Below are positions 38,913 to 48,063 of a DNA stretch of 64,000 bases, in pieces. The stretch is from assembly GCA_016779995.1 (NCBI GenBank), contig JADHMO010000008.1:1-64000 (forward strand), given 5' to 3'. The position numbers were made by a program, and so were the translations under genes. Source of the DNA: Flavobacteriales bacterium. GTDB taxonomy: Bacteria > Bacteroidota > Bacteroidia > Flavobacteriales > UBA7312. Numbering within the stretch: the first letter of the stretch is position 1; the number at the start of each line of letters is the position of its first letter. The notes beneath the pieces were generated by a model that was not told the origin of the DNA, searched no databases, and saw only the letters and a list, made by a program, of their open reading frames with translations.

Positions 38913-40211
38913 ATGCTGATTTATACACCTAAAATAACAAGTAGAATACAATATAGCTTTCAGCTTATTTTCGATACGGTTTGGAAAATGGATTATCAAC
39001 TCACCGAAGATGCTGAAGTTTTTCTTTCTCATCAAGGTGCTAAACTTAATTATTCTAATAAACAATTTGCAGATGAATGTTTTCTAAAAACCTATGGATT
39101 GCTATCTGAAAAAGGTATTTTAGATCAGGAGTTAATTTTTGATACATGGAGTGAATTACCGATCTTTTTTCAAGTCAAAGATTCTTTTTTACCTTTTGAC
39201 GTATTTTCAGCCTCTTTTTATTTAGTATCTCGATACGAAGAATACTTGCCACACATAAAAGACCACTATGAGCGTTTTACGGCCAAAGAAAGTCTAGCTT
39301 TAAAGCACGATTTTTTACACCGCCCTCTTATCAATTTATGGCTCAAGGAATTTAGAAAGCTTCTCGAAAGAAAATTTCCATCATTAGAGTTTCCAAAAAC
39401 TCAATTTACTTATCAATCCACCATAGATGTTGATAATGCTTATTGTTTTTTAGAAAAAGGCTTTGTTAGAACAACAGCCTCTTTTATACGTTCGGCAATA
39501 CAGCTAGACAAAGATGCTATTAAGGAACGCAAAGATGTATTATTAGGTAAATTGCCTGACCCTTATGATACTTTTGAATATCAGCTAAAGTTGAATGAAA
39601 AGTATGGTATTGATGTTGTGTATTTTGTTTTGTTGGCAGATTATGCTTTGAATGATAAAAACTGTTCGGTTTACAGTAGAAAATTCCAATTGTTAATTAA
39701 ACATTTAGCAGATTATGCTGAAGTAGGAATACACCCCTCATTCGCTTCCAATAAAAGTTTTGATACACTATCAATAGAAAAAAAGCGTTTAGAAAATATT
39801 CTTAAAAAGGAAGTAAAGTTATCAAGACAACATTTTTTAAAGTTGGAAATACCCAAAACATATAGAAACCTTTTGGAATTGTCTATAAGTGATGACTATA
39901 CTATGGGCTATGCTGCACATTTAGGTTTTAGAGCCAGTATATGTACGCCTTTTTATTTTTACGACTTGGAGGTGGAGTCGTCTACCAAACTTAAAGTTCA
40001 TCCTTTTTCAGTAATGGACGCTACTCTTAAATATTACTTAAAATCTCAACCTAATGAAGCCCTAAGAAAAATTCAATTAATTATTGATGAAGTAAAAAGT
40101 GTAAATGGGCATTTCATTTCCTTATGGCATAATGAGACATGGAGTGATTATAAAGAATGGAAAGGCTGGATTCACCTTTATGAGCAAATGCTACAATACA
40201 TCAAAAAGTGA
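38913..40211 (+). CDS. Polysaccharide deacetylase-like protein with N-terminal DUF7033-type domain
   Basis: The 432 residues have no signal peptide. The N-terminal third resembles the DUF7033 region found before deacetylase domains in Bacteroidota. The C-terminal two thirds look like a carbohydrate esterase 4 fold: STIDVDNAY (about 170-178) for the metal-binding Asp, VGIHPSFAS for a metal His, and SLWHNETWSD near the end for the catalytic His. It probably acts on a cell-surface glycan precursor. It abuts radC and overlaps the FemAB-like gene by four bases. Confidence 0.8.
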   Translation: MLIYTPKITSRIQYSFQLIFDTVWKMDYQLTEDAEVFLSHQGAKLNYSNKQFADECFLKTYGLLSEKGILDQELIFDTWSELPIFFQVKDSFLPFDVFSASFYLVSRYEEYLPHIKDHYERFTAKESLALKHDFLHRPLINLWLKEFRKLLERKFPSLEFPKTQFTYQSTIDVDNAYCFLEKGFVRTTASFIRSAIQLDKDAIKERKDVLLGKLPDPYDTFEYQLKLNEKYGIDVVYFVLLADYALNDKNCSVYSRKFQLLIKHLADYAEVGIHPSFASNKSFDTLSIEKKRLENILKKEVKLSRQHFLKLEIPKTYRNLLELSISDDYTMGYAAHLGFRASICTPFYFYDLEVESSTKLKVHPFSVMDATLKYYLKSQPNEALRKIQLIIDEVKSVNGHFISLWHNETWSDYKEWKGWIHLYEQMLQYIKK

Positions 40212-41107
40212 TTCAATATATAGCAAACAATAATCTTGATTACGAAAAGTGGGATAATTGTATCATTGGGTCTGTCAATGGTTCTTTTTATGCTAAGTCT
40301 TGGTATTTGGATATCGTTTGTGAGCAATGGGACGCATTAGTTCTCAACGATTACCAGGCTGTGATGCCTTTACCCAAAAGAAAAAAGTGGGGTATAACAT
40401 ATATATATCAGCCATTTATGTGTCAGCAGTTAGGAGTATTTCATAAGCAAGAGAGTTATTGTGTGGATGATTTTATATCAGCTATTCCTAAAGAAATTTT
40501 ATATTTTAATTTCAATTTAAATACTCATAATTCATCGACAATTTGTGTGTCAAAAAGTAATGTAAACTATTTATTGCCACTCGATAAAAATATAGAAGAA
40601 TTAAGAGCTAATTATTCCAAAAGTCATTTAAAAAATTTGAGACGTGCCAATAGGCATAATCTTTCTATTGCATCTGTGCCAGATAGTGCTGAACAGTTTT
40701 TAAAGAATAAGCGTCTTTTAGCGTCTGGTTTTATGAATGCAAAGCAATTTGATTTAGAGTTAAAAATCATAAAAACATCTTTAGAACTTGCTAAAGGAGA
40801 AATTTTTTCGGTCAAGGGAAATCAAGGCAATTGCTGTTCGGTCTTTGTCATAAACGATAACAAAAGATTGTATTTGCTGAGTTCATATTCTAATGAAGAA
40901 GGCAGAAATAAATTAGCTTATTTTTTCCTTTTAGATTATATCTTCTCACTAGAAAAATTTAGAGGTTTTGTTTTTGACTTTGAAGGCTCCAATTTAGATG
41001 GTGTAGCCCAGAGAAATAAAGGCTTCGGTGCTAAACCAACTACATATATTACTATATATCAGAGTTTGTGGGGCAGATGTCTAAACTTTATAGGAGTTAA
41101 TTCGTAA
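40208..41107 (+). CDS. FemAB/GNAT-like acyltransferase
   Basis: A 299-residue protein of the acyl-CoA N-acyltransferase superfamily, probably the FemAB or BioF2-like branch. Evidence is the two-lobed length, YSKSHLKNLRRANRHN in the middle, and FDFEGSNLDGVAQRNKGFGA near the C-terminus. It starts with GTG overlapping the TGA of the deacetylase-like gene (GTGA). With that gene it may build or decorate an envelope polysaccharide or peptidoglycan. It overlaps the convergent YHS gene by 11 bases. Confidence 0.75.
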   Translation: MIQYIANNNLDYEKWDNCIIGSVNGSFYAKSWYLDIVCEQWDALVLNDYQAVMPLPKRKKWGITYIYQPFMCQQLGVFHKQESYCVDDFISAIPKEILYFNFNLNTHNSSTICVSKSNVNYLLPLDKNIEELRANYSKSHLKNLRRANRHNLSIASVPDSAEQFLKNKRLLASGFMNAKQFDLELKIIKTSLELAKGEIFSVKGNQGNCCSVFVINDNKRLYLLSSYSNEEGRNKLAYFFLLDYIFSLEKFRGFVFDFEGSNLDGVAQRNKGFGAKPTTYITIYQSLWGRCLNFIGVNS

Positions 41108-41549
41108 TCTTTTTCCAATTCTGTTCAGCTTGTTTTTTTAAGTCACTATTACTTTCTAGCCACTTCTCTTTTTTATCGTTGAAATAGTATTCGTAGAACA
41201 GGTATAATTCCCCATCTATAATTAAAAAACTTTTAGGATCTACTCTTTCTTTTTCCCCATCTATAGCCATGCTGAAAGCACACCAACCTCCAAATTTTGG
41301 AAGGTACTTTTTAGGGTTAATTTTAAAGCTTTGCATATGGCTTTCGGAAGAAAAAAAGTAGTGTGCGCCTTGGTAAGTGTATTTGAATTCTTTTTTACCA
41401 GTTTTTGATTCGTTTAGTTTAAAGTAAGCAACTAAATCGTAACCATCAATAGCTATGTTTTTCTTATTTAGGTTCAGATGGAGATTGTCATTTTGAGAAT
41501 AAGTGCTAATACTAAAAAAAAGGAAGAAAAAAAAGAATAGCTTTTTCAT
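41097..41549 (-). CDS. YHS domain protein, secreted
   Basis: A 150-residue exported protein with a very Phe-rich signal peptide (about 1-18). The YHS domain is visible as IDGYDLVAYF (about 34-43), HYFFSSESHMQSF and PKYLPKFGGWCAFSM-like sequence, with one Cys in the last block. YHS domains often occur with metal-handling proteins. Function is not known here. It is convergent with the FemAB-like gene. A -7 motif lies 27 bases before the start. Confidence 0.85.
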   Translation of the reverse strand: MKKLFFFFFLFFSISTYSQNDNLHLNLNKKNIAIDGYDLVAYFKLNESKTGKKEFKYTYQGAHYFFSSESHMQSFKINPKKYLPKFGGWCAFSMAIDGEKERVDPKSFLIIDGELYLFYEYYFNDKKEKWLESNSDLKKQAEQNWKKITN

Positions 41550-41576
41550 TATAAAATGATATTAATGAATTTCCAA

Positions 41577-41584
41577 CAAAAGTA
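41577..41584 (-). promoter_or_regulatory. Candidate -7 element TACTTTTG for the YHS gene
   Basis: The minus-strand match to TAnnTTTG ends 27 bases before the ATG at 41549. The 153-base region 41550-41702 also must hold the promoter of the plus-strand operon, for which I see no clear motif. Confidence 0.45.
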
Positions 41585-41702
41585 AAATAATAAATATCTA
41601 TTCTCTAACAAATACATAAATTTATGATTGATGTCATCATTTTTTTACAATAATTTGACGAAATTTGTGTTAATAATTAAATAAAAACCTAGACAATCCA
41701 AA

Positions 41703-42125
41703 ATGCAATTCATTCAATTCATCTCAGTTTTATTGTTGGGAGGTGTTAAATTCTTCTTAGCCATACCTTTGGCTGTACAGTATAATTTTTCATTTTGGGA
41801 AACCTTTATCTTCAGTTGTATAGGTGGGGTAATGGGAGTTATTGTTTTCTCAAAATTTAGAAAAGTAGTTCTAAAAATCTACTATCGTATTTTCCCATTT
41901 GACTATAATGCAAAAAAGGAAAAAAATTTTAAAAAAATAATTGCTGTAAAAGCAGCTAGAAAGTATGGTTTGTTCGGCATTGCATTTTTAACTCCAATCT
42001 TTTTTTCAATACCCATTGGTACATTTATTGCACTTCACTTTTTTCCTAACAAGAAAAAGACTTTACCTATTTTGTTTGCATCGGTTTTAGGGTGGTCTTT
42101 TCTATTGACACTTATTTGGGTTTAA
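41703..42125 (+). CDS. Small membrane protein, function unknown (possible small multidrug-export family)
   Basis: A 140-residue inner-membrane protein with about four hydrophobic segments (near 3-25, 30-48, 92-110 and 120-139) and a basic cytoplasmic loop between the second and third (KFRKVVLKIYYRIFP and a Lys-rich stretch). The layout FGIAFLTPIFFSIPIGTFIA near 92-111 recalls the small multidrug-export family, but the match is weak. It ends one base before the YjjG-like HAD gene, so they are cotranscribed. Confidence 0.65.
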   Translation: MQFIQFISVLLLGGVKFFLAIPLAVQYNFSFWETFIFSCIGGVMGVIVFSKFRKVVLKIYYRIFPFDYNAKKEKNFKKIIAVKAARKYGLFGIAFLTPIFFSIPIGTFIALHFFPNKKKTLPILFASVLGWSFLLTLIWV

Positions 42126-42126
42126 T

Positions 42127-42819
42127 ATGTACAAACATCTTTTCTTTGATTTAGATAGAACACTGTGGGATTTTGAAAAGAATTCTAACGAAGTTTTGCT
42201 AGAATTATATCAACATTATGACTTGCTGACCAAGGGAATTGTCGATAGCAAAGTATTTATTGAAAGGTATAAGCACCATAATGAAAAACTATGGGATTTA
42301 TATCGACAAAATAAAATTGAAAAGGAGAAGCTAAGAGACGAGCGATTTAAAATTACCTTAGATGAGTTTGGTGTTAATAGTCCAGAATTAGCTGCTAATT
42401 TAGGTGAAGACTATGTTGCTAATTGTCCTAAGAAGACCAATTTATTCCCCTATGTACACTCTACTCTAAACTACCTTAAGGATAGGTATATATTACACAT
42501 TATTACTAACGGTTTTGAAGAAGTCCAATATCAGAAGTTAGAAAACAGCAATTTAATTGATTATTTTGAGCAGATTATTACCTCAGAACAAGTAGGATTT
42601 AAAAAACCTAGCCAACAAATTTTCAAGTTTTCTTTGCTTAAAGCTTTTGCTAAACCATCTGATAGTTTGATGATAGGTGACGATTTACATGCCGATATTT
42701 TAGGTGCTAAAGATATGGGTATGGCACAAGTATTTTTTAATCCTTTAAAAATCGAACACTCTAATTCTGAGATTACTTACGAAATTAACTGTTTGAGTGA
42801 GTTAGAGGAGATATTATAA
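42127..42819 (+). CDS. YjjG-type HAD-superfamily nucleotidase
   Basis: A haloacid dehalogenase-like phosphatase of 230 residues. Motif I is FDLDRTLWDF (about 7-16), with Arg where most relatives have Gly, as in YjjG. Motif II is ITNG, the lysine of motif III is in GFKKPS, and motif IV is IGDDLHADI. YjjG removes phosphate from non-canonical pyrimidine nucleotides, a house-cleaning role; that is inferred for this protein. The 3' end overlaps the convergent aroA by 35 bases. Confidence 0.87.
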   Translation: MYKHLFFDLDRTLWDFEKNSNEVLLELYQHYDLLTKGIVDSKVFIERYKHHNEKLWDLYRQNKIEKEKLRDERFKITLDEFGVNSPELAANLGEDYVANCPKKTNLFPYVHSTLNYLKDRYILHIITNGFEEVQYQKLENSNLIDYFEQIITSEQVGFKKPSQQIFKFSLLKAFAKPSDSLMIGDDLHADILGAKDMGMAQVFFNPLKIEHSNSEITYEINCLSELEEIL

Positions 42820-44020
42820 ATCCCATCTTTTTTAGGTCTTCCCAATAACTAGGATACGATTTATTGACCACCTCTATATTCTTTATTTTAATATCAAAAA
42901 GTAAAGCAAAAGGGGCTAGGCACATAGCCATTCTATGATCATTATGGCTATCAAAACTTTCTGTTGGAGTATGCAAAACAGACGACTCTAGTTGTATAGT
43001 ATCCTCGGAATAACGACTAAGTTGACCTATTTTATTCAATTCAATATGAAGTGCTTTTAGGCGATGGCTTTCTTTTAGTTTAAGGTTGTTTAACCCCTTA
43101 ATTTTTGCTGATTTTGATAGTGCCGATAGAGCACAACAATAGGCTTGGGCTAAATCAGGGGTATCTATTAGATTAACATTGTAATCGCCATTGAAACCCT
43201 TATTAAACTTCTTGACATAAAGTGTATTGTTTTTAAATTCGTGTTGTAGTCCAAATTTTTCAAATAAATTCAGAACATAACTATCGCCTTGCCAACTATC
43301 TTTTGAGAGACCAGAAATATTAACTTGAGCTGATTTGGCAATGGATATGCTTTGTAAGACAAAAGCTAGGGCACTCCAATCTGCTTCAATACTCAAATCA
43401 TTATTTTTATAGTCTTGAGCTTTTATCTGAATGATATTATCTGTCCAAGTCGATTGAATACCAAAATATCGCATAATGTCTAAGGTCATTTTAATATATG
43501 GCTTGGACAGTAGCTCACCTTTTAAGGATAATGAAAGTCCTTTTTTTAGTGTGGGTGCAATTAATAAAAGAGCAGAAACAAACTGACTGCTAACAGATGT
43601 AGAAATATCTACTTTTCCTCCTTCTAAAGTTTTTCCATTAATGGCTAAAGGAGGAAAGCCATCTTTTTCTAAGTAATTTATATCAGCGCCAATACTATTT
43701 AAGGCCTCCACTAAATGGCCGATGGGACGTTCTTTCATTCGTTCACTACCTGTCAAAATATAACTACCTTTTTGCTGACTAAGGTAAGCCGTGAGAAATC
43801 GCATACTTGTACCTGAGTCACCAACATCAATAGTATTAGAGGTCGTTTGTAATGCTTTAATTAGAGATTGTGTGTCGCTAGATTGTGAGAGGTTAAAAAG
43901 TGCGGGTTTAGATTGGCATAAAGCCTGTATAATGAGGGCTCTATTGCTTATGCTTTTAGAGGGAGGAAGGATAAGGTCAGCATTAATCGATTTACTAGTA
44001 TGTGAAATCAAAAAATCCAT
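42785..44020 (-). CDS. aroA: 3-phosphoshikimate 1-carboxyvinyltransferase (EPSP synthase)
   Basis: Catalyses the sixth shikimate step, joining PEP and shikimate 3-phosphate; the target of glyphosate. The ATG at 44020 gives 411 residues; a TTG at 44029 would overlap the upstream gene. Motifs: LPPSKSISNRALI near the start, DVGDSGTSMRFL (about 70-81) and DSHNDHRMAMC near 375. Family length is usually 410-430. It is the last gene of the hpt-to-aroA run. Its last 35 bases overlap the convergent HAD gene. Confidence 0.95.
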   Translation of the reverse strand: MDFLISHTSKSINADLILPPSKSISNRALIIQALCQSKPALFNLSQSSDTQSLIKALQTTSNTIDVGDSGTSMRFLTAYLSQQKGSYILTGSERMKERPIGHLVEALNSIGADINYLEKDGFPPLAINGKTLEGGKVDISTSVSSQFVSALLLIAPTLKKGLSLSLKGELLSKPYIKMTLDIMRYFGIQSTWTDNIIQIKAQDYKNNDLSIEADWSALAFVLQSISIAKSAQVNISGLSKDSWQGDSYVLNLFEKFGLQHEFKNNTLYVKKFNKGFNGDYNVNLIDTPDLAQAYCCALSALSKSAKIKGLNNLKLKESHRLKALHIELNKIGQLSRYSEDTIQLESSVLHTPTESFDSHNDHRMAMCLAPFALLFDIKIKNIEVVNKSYPSYWEDLKKMGFIISPLTHSNS

Positions 44021-44025
44021 AATTA

Positions 44026-44790
44026 TCAATAAAAGTCAGAGCCTAGAATATTGTATTTGCCAAGTCTTTCTTCTTGTAGCTCAAAGCTGGTTACATCACC
44101 AACTTTGTCCCAGCTCATTTCAAAGTTTCTTTGGAAGTTGTTTTTTAGAAATCTAGCATTATTTGTTCTACCATCGACAAGTATAAATGTGCCGGGCAAT
44201 AATATGGACTCCATTAGTAAAAGGTCTGCTGCCATAACGGTACGCTCGTCGCATTGAAATGTCATACCATTAACGTTTCCTTTTACATCTTTTGGATTAG
44301 GTCCGTCAAGGTAAATGAAGTCTGGTACGATATCTGGTAAACTGTCATAAAAGTGACATATCCTACCATTGAAAGTATCTATTTTAACTTCTGAATAATG
44401 AAAATTAACGTGTTCCAATAAGTGTTTCGGAAAGTTTGATTGGCTATGTTCTATCCATTGTTTATCCGATTCAACAGAAAAAATTTGAAACATAAATCGG
44501 TTTCTAAGTTCTGGCTTTTCGTCAAGAGCCAAAAATTCTGTTTTGTTTTTACTCAAGGCATCAGCCATGACTATGGTAGATAGTCCAGAGCCAAATTCCA
44601 ATACAGTAAATGCTTTTCTTGTTCTTATGAGTTGGTGTAAACGGGCTAGGTCTTCAGCAACGGCTGGAAACGGTATGTTTAATTTACCACTAACAGCATC
44701 AAATGCGCCTTCTTTAAAATCGGCATTTGCATCAAGGTTAATGTGTTGGTTTAAGCCTTCTTGTATAAGATATTCTTTTGCAGATTGCAT
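44026..44790 (-). CDS. Class I SAM methyltransferase-like protein
   Basis: A cytoplasmic protein of 254 residues. VLEFGSGLSTIVMADAL (about 63-79) is a SAM-binding motif I, and LALDEKPELR follows as motif II. The later part (DFIYLDGPNPKD) fits a Rossmann-fold methyltransferase or nucleotide-sugar-linked relative. No family name can be given with confidence. It sits between aroB (27-base gap) and aroA (five-base gap), but nothing ties it to the shikimate pathway except position. Confidence 0.75.
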   Translation of the reverse strand: MQSAKEYLIQEGLNQHINLDANADFKEGAFDAVSGKLNIPFPAVAEDLARLHQLIRTRKAFTVLEFGSGLSTIVMADALSKNKTEFLALDEKPELRNRFMFQIFSVESDKQWIEHSQSNFPKHLLEHVNFHYSEVKIDTFNGRICHFYDSLPDIVPDFIYLDGPNPKDVKGNVNGMTFQCDERTVMAADLLLMESILLPGTFILVDGRTNNARFLKNNFQRNFEMSWDKVGDVTSFELQEERLGKYNILGSDFY

Positions 44791-44817
44791 AGTGTCAATT
44801 GAATGTCAAATATAACA

Positions 44818-45828
44818 TTAAAAAATAGCCTGTATTTCCTCTATACTAAATTCATTGTTGTAGCTACAAGAACCTATATCATCGAGCAGCGAGAAATTAA
44901 TGTTATCGTGTTCATTTTTTTTATCGTTTTTGAGAAAGGGTAGGAGTTGGTTTAAGGATGGACATTCCACTAAATTGAAGTTGGACTTCAAATAGTCTTG
45001 AATTTCTTTTTTCCTCTCGCTATGGAGTGGTGATAGCTCAGTTTCTAAATACATGCCTAAAGCAATAGCCTCACCATGTAGAATATCCTTTTCTATCTTG
45101 AGGTAATAACTTTCTATAGCATGTCCTAGGGTATGTCCAAAATTCAAAATTTTACGTTTGTTTTCTTCAAATGGGTCGGATTCAACGATATCATTTTTTA
45201 AAGTGATAGAATGATGTATATTTTCCTCCCAATTTATCTTTTCAATTGTTGTTTTCATTAACAATTGCCAATAGTTTTTGTCAGCAATTAGAGCATGTTT
45301 TACGATTTCAGCATATCCTGATACAATTTGCCTTTGGCTTAGTGTGTGTAAAAACTTTGGGAAAATATATACTCCTTTTGGAGATTTAAATAATCCGATT
45401 TGATTTTTAAAATTTTCTAAATCTATACCTAGCTTTCCACCGACTGAAGCATCTACCATAGCTAGTAGGGTGGTGGGTACCTGAATGAAATCTATACCCC
45501 TTTTGTAGCAAGAGGCAGCAAATCCACCCATATCTCCTATGACGCCACCGCCTAAGTTGATGAGAAGTGACTTTCTGTCAAATTGAGCTTTGGTCAGTTG
45601 TTGCCAAATGTGTTCGCAGCTAGAAATGTTTTTGTGTTCTTCGCCTGAAGATATTTCAATAATTAGCTTAGGATTGATTTGACTTTCTTCGAGAAAGATA
45701 TCTAAGCAATGCGCTTTAGTATGTTCATCCACTAAAATGGCAATAGCCGAATACCTTGAGTGTTCGATAGTTTGTAGACTACCTTTGCCAATTGTTATAT
45801 TATATGTTGAGCTATGAACTACTTTCAT
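44818..45828 (-). CDS. aroB: 3-dehydroquinate synthase
   Basis: Second enzyme of the shikimate pathway; converts DAHP to 3-dehydroquinate using NAD and a divalent metal. The ATG at 45828 overlaps the pafA stop codon (ATGA) and gives 336 residues; an earlier in-frame start at 45861 would run deep into pafA. Motifs: INLGGGVIGDMGGFAAS (NAD loop), DASVGGKLGID, and metal ligands in AEIVKHALIAD and LNFGHTLGHAIE. It shares the operon with aroA downstream. Confidence 0.95.
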   Translation of the reverse strand: MKVVHSSTYNITIGKGSLQTIEHSRYSAIAILVDEHTKAHCLDIFLEESQINPKLIIEISSGEEHKNISSCEHIWQQLTKAQFDRKSLLINLGGGVIGDMGGFAASCYKRGIDFIQVPTTLLAMVDASVGGKLGIDLENFKNQIGLFKSPKGVYIFPKFLHTLSQRQIVSGYAEIVKHALIADKNYWQLLMKTTIEKINWEENIHHSITLKNDIVESDPFEENKRKILNFGHTLGHAIESYYLKIEKDILHGEAIALGMYLETELSPLHSERKKEIQDYLKSNFNLVECPSLNQLLPFLKNDKKNEHDNINFSLLDDIGSCSYNNEFSIEEIQAIF

Positions 45829-47378
45829 TCGGTAATACTTCTGATGGGTTGACCTGTACAACCGTTAGGGAAAGAAATTCCTAATAAAGTACTGACAGTA
45901 GGTGCTATGTCACAGATAGAAATGTATTCGTCAGAAACACCCTGTTGAATGCCTTTGCCCCAAAATAACAAAGGAACATGCGTATCGTAGCTGAAGCATG
46001 AGCCATGTGTTGTTCCTGTTGGTGAATTCCATTCTATCCATCCTGAATTTAGAGCAATAACGACATCGCCAGAACGCTTTTGGTTAAAGCCTTTTTGAAT
46101 AAGTGAATAAAAGCTATTTTGATATTCGTTGTGATGCAGTTGATGTGCGGTGAAGGTGTACTGTACGCCCTCTACACCAATCAAATAATCAGCCGCTAGT
46201 TGTTGTACTTCTTGATGACTAAGTTTTTGTTCTTCTATTAGCTTACGATTTAGAAAAAACTGTTGATTAGAATATTTTAAAACCCACGTATTGTTTCCAT
46301 ATCTTTTTGACAAATGGTTATTCAGTTCAGTGGTTAAGTTTGAAGCATTAAAATAACCAGCAGGTATTTTTCTAGCTTTCAATTCATTAGGTACACTAAC
46401 TACGCCATGGTCTGCGGTTAGAAATATCAAAGTATTTTCTTGCCCTACTGTAGAGTTTATGTGTTTTAATATTTCTGCAATATCCTTGTCTAGTTGAATG
46501 TATGTGTCGACTAATTCTTGAGCATGTGGTCCAAATTGATGACCAATGTAATCAGTCGATGAAAAGCTTAGCGTCAATACATCTGTAATATTATCCTTTC
46601 CTAATTCTTCTGATTTAATTAACTCAATAGCTAAGTCTTTGAGGTAGGTATTGCCTTGAGGAGTACTTTTTACAGATGCTGGACCATTACTTGCTAGTAG
46701 GCTATCCATAGGGTAGCCAAACCCACGACCTTTCCAAGCCCCTTTAAAATAGCTAGTAGCGGGTTTCTTTTGTTGAAATTCTATTAGCCATTCGGGAAGT
46801 TGCTCATAATAGTAAGAGCTAGATATCCATTCTCCACTTTTACCCATCCAAAAGGCACCATTAGCACTATGTCCTGCGGGTAGTATTGCTCCTCTATCTT
46901 TTATCGAAATACCGAATACTTTGGATAGTGGGGAAAACAATTTTAATTCGTCTGAAAAAGTGGTGGTAAGCATACGATGAGGTGACATTTTACCCGCTGT
47001 AGATTCTACATCGATGTGATTATCACAATCGCAGACAGTAGTTGAATTGCCATCTCCAGCACAATATACCGATAAACCGTCAGCTTTATTGTACCAATTA
47101 TTTCCAATAATCCCATGTACAGAAGGAGTAGTGCCTGTAAATATACTAGCGTGTCCTGGACCTGTGTAGGTTGGGGTATAATTGTAGTGAGTATTTCTTA
47201 AGAAATAACCTTCATTTACCAATTTTTTAAAGCCATTATTTCCAAATTGATTCCAAAAACGGTAAACGTAATCATAGCGCATTTGGTCGACTACTATACC
47301 TACTACAAGTTTGGGTTTTTCTTGAGCTTGAGAAATGCCCCAAAGCATAACACACAATACTAATATGATTTTTTTCAC
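45825..47378 (-). CDS. pafA: PafA-type alkaline phosphatase
   Basis: A periplasmic or envelope phosphatase of the alkaline phosphatase superfamily, common in Bacteroidota and active on phosphomonoesters. The 517 residues start with a signal peptide (about 1-18). Asp31 in VVDQMRYDY is a metal ligand. Thr72 in PTYTGPGHASIFTG is the likely nucleophile. TADHGV and THGS carry further metal ligands. The start codon is GTG, overlapping the TGA of the small membrane gene (GTGA). The 3' end overlaps aroB (ATGA). Confidence 0.9.
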   Translation of the reverse strand: MKKIILVLCVMLWGISQAQEKPKLVVGIVVDQMRYDYVYRFWNQFGNNGFKKLVNEGYFLRNTHYNYTPTYTGPGHASIFTGTTPSVHGIIGNNWYNKADGLSVYCAGDGNSTTVCDCDNHIDVESTAGKMSPHRMLTTTFSDELKLFSPLSKVFGISIKDRGAILPAGHSANGAFWMGKSGEWISSSYYYEQLPEWLIEFQQKKPATSYFKGAWKGRGFGYPMDSLLASNGPASVKSTPQGNTYLKDLAIELIKSEELGKDNITDVLTLSFSSTDYIGHQFGPHAQELVDTYIQLDKDIAEILKHINSTVGQENTLIFLTADHGVVSVPNELKARKIPAGYFNASNLTTELNNHLSKRYGNNTWVLKYSNQQFFLNRKLIEEQKLSHQEVQQLAADYLIGVEGVQYTFTAHQLHHNEYQNSFYSLIQKGFNQKRSGDVVIALNSGWIEWNSPTGTTHGSCFSYDTHVPLLFWGKGIQQGVSDEYISICDIAPTVSTLLGISFPNGCTGQPIRSITE

Positions 47379-47527
47379 TTTTTGAGTTTTAAATTAAATT
47401 GATAAGCTAAAATAGAAAGAAAAATAGCAACAAGTACATCGGCTAGAGGAGGTACATCTACCCAAATGTAGTTCCATAAGATGACTAGAAGTAGCCAAAC
47501 GAACCATATCCAATTAAACTGTTTCAT
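47375..47527 (-). CDS. 50-residue membrane protein between the PAP2 gene and pafA
   Basis: A short open frame not covered by usual length cut-offs. It encodes 50 residues: a Trp-rich N-terminal membrane helix (MKQFNWIWFVWLLLVILWNY), a short acidic-proline turn (VDVPPLAD), a second helix and a basic tail (NLKLKK). Its ATG overlaps the PAP2 stop (ATGA) and its TGA overlaps the GTG of pafA (GTGA). This double overlap is strong evidence that it is translated. No family is recognised. It may assist one of the neighbouring phosphatases. Confidence 0.75.
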   Translation of the reverse strand: MKQFNWIWFVWLLLVILWNYIWVDVPPLADVLVAIFLSILAYQFNLKLKK

Positions 47528-48063
47528 GTTCTATATTTCTTGTAAAGAGAAACGATTATTAAAGCGACAAAAGTTCCCCATAACATACCACCTAGAATAT
47601 CCAATGGATAGTGAACGCCAAGATATACTCTAGAGTATGCCACCCCTGCAGCCCAAATAAATAAGGCCGCAAATAAAAACTTCTTATTCATTAGTTTGCC
47701 TACCACTACAGCTAAGCCAAAAACATTAGAAGCGTGAGAGGATATAAAGCCATATTGTCCACCACATCTTTCTGAGACTAGTCGTACTTCATCGAAGAAA
47801 TGACAAGGTCGTAAACGCTGAAAAGTGTTTTTAAAAAGATGTACACTTCCCATATCGCAACAAGCAATAACTAAACCTATACTTGCTAAAATCCAAATAC
47901 TTTCTTTGCCCTTTTCCTTTATGACGAGGTAAACTAAAAGAATGTACAAAGGTATCCACGACAATTTATGACTAGCAAAAAGCATAAGACTATCCCAAGT
48001 CGTTGAGCCTGACTGATTTATCAGATGAAAACAATTTTTATCTAATTCAATGAGCCATTCCAT
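47524..48063 (-). CDS. PAP2 family membrane phosphatase
   Basis: An integral inner-membrane lipid phosphatase, 179 residues with about five to six helices. The three acid-phosphatase motifs are visible: KNTFQRLRPC (motif 1), SSHASN (motif 2, catalytic His) and SRVYLGVHYPLD (motif 3). Likely substrates are undecaprenyl pyrophosphate or phosphatidic or phosphatidylglycerol phosphates. The ATG shares a base with the obgE stop (TAATG), and the stop overlaps the small membrane gene. Confidence 0.9.
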   Translation of the reverse strand: MEWLIELDKNCFHLINQSGSTTWDSLMLFASHKLSWIPLYILLVYLVIKEKGKESIWILASIGLVIACCDMGSVHLFKNTFQRLRPCHFFDEVRLVSERCGGQYGFISSHASNVFGLAVVVGKLMNKKFLFAALFIWAAGVAYSRVYLGVHYPLDILGGMLWGTFVALIIVSLYKKYRT

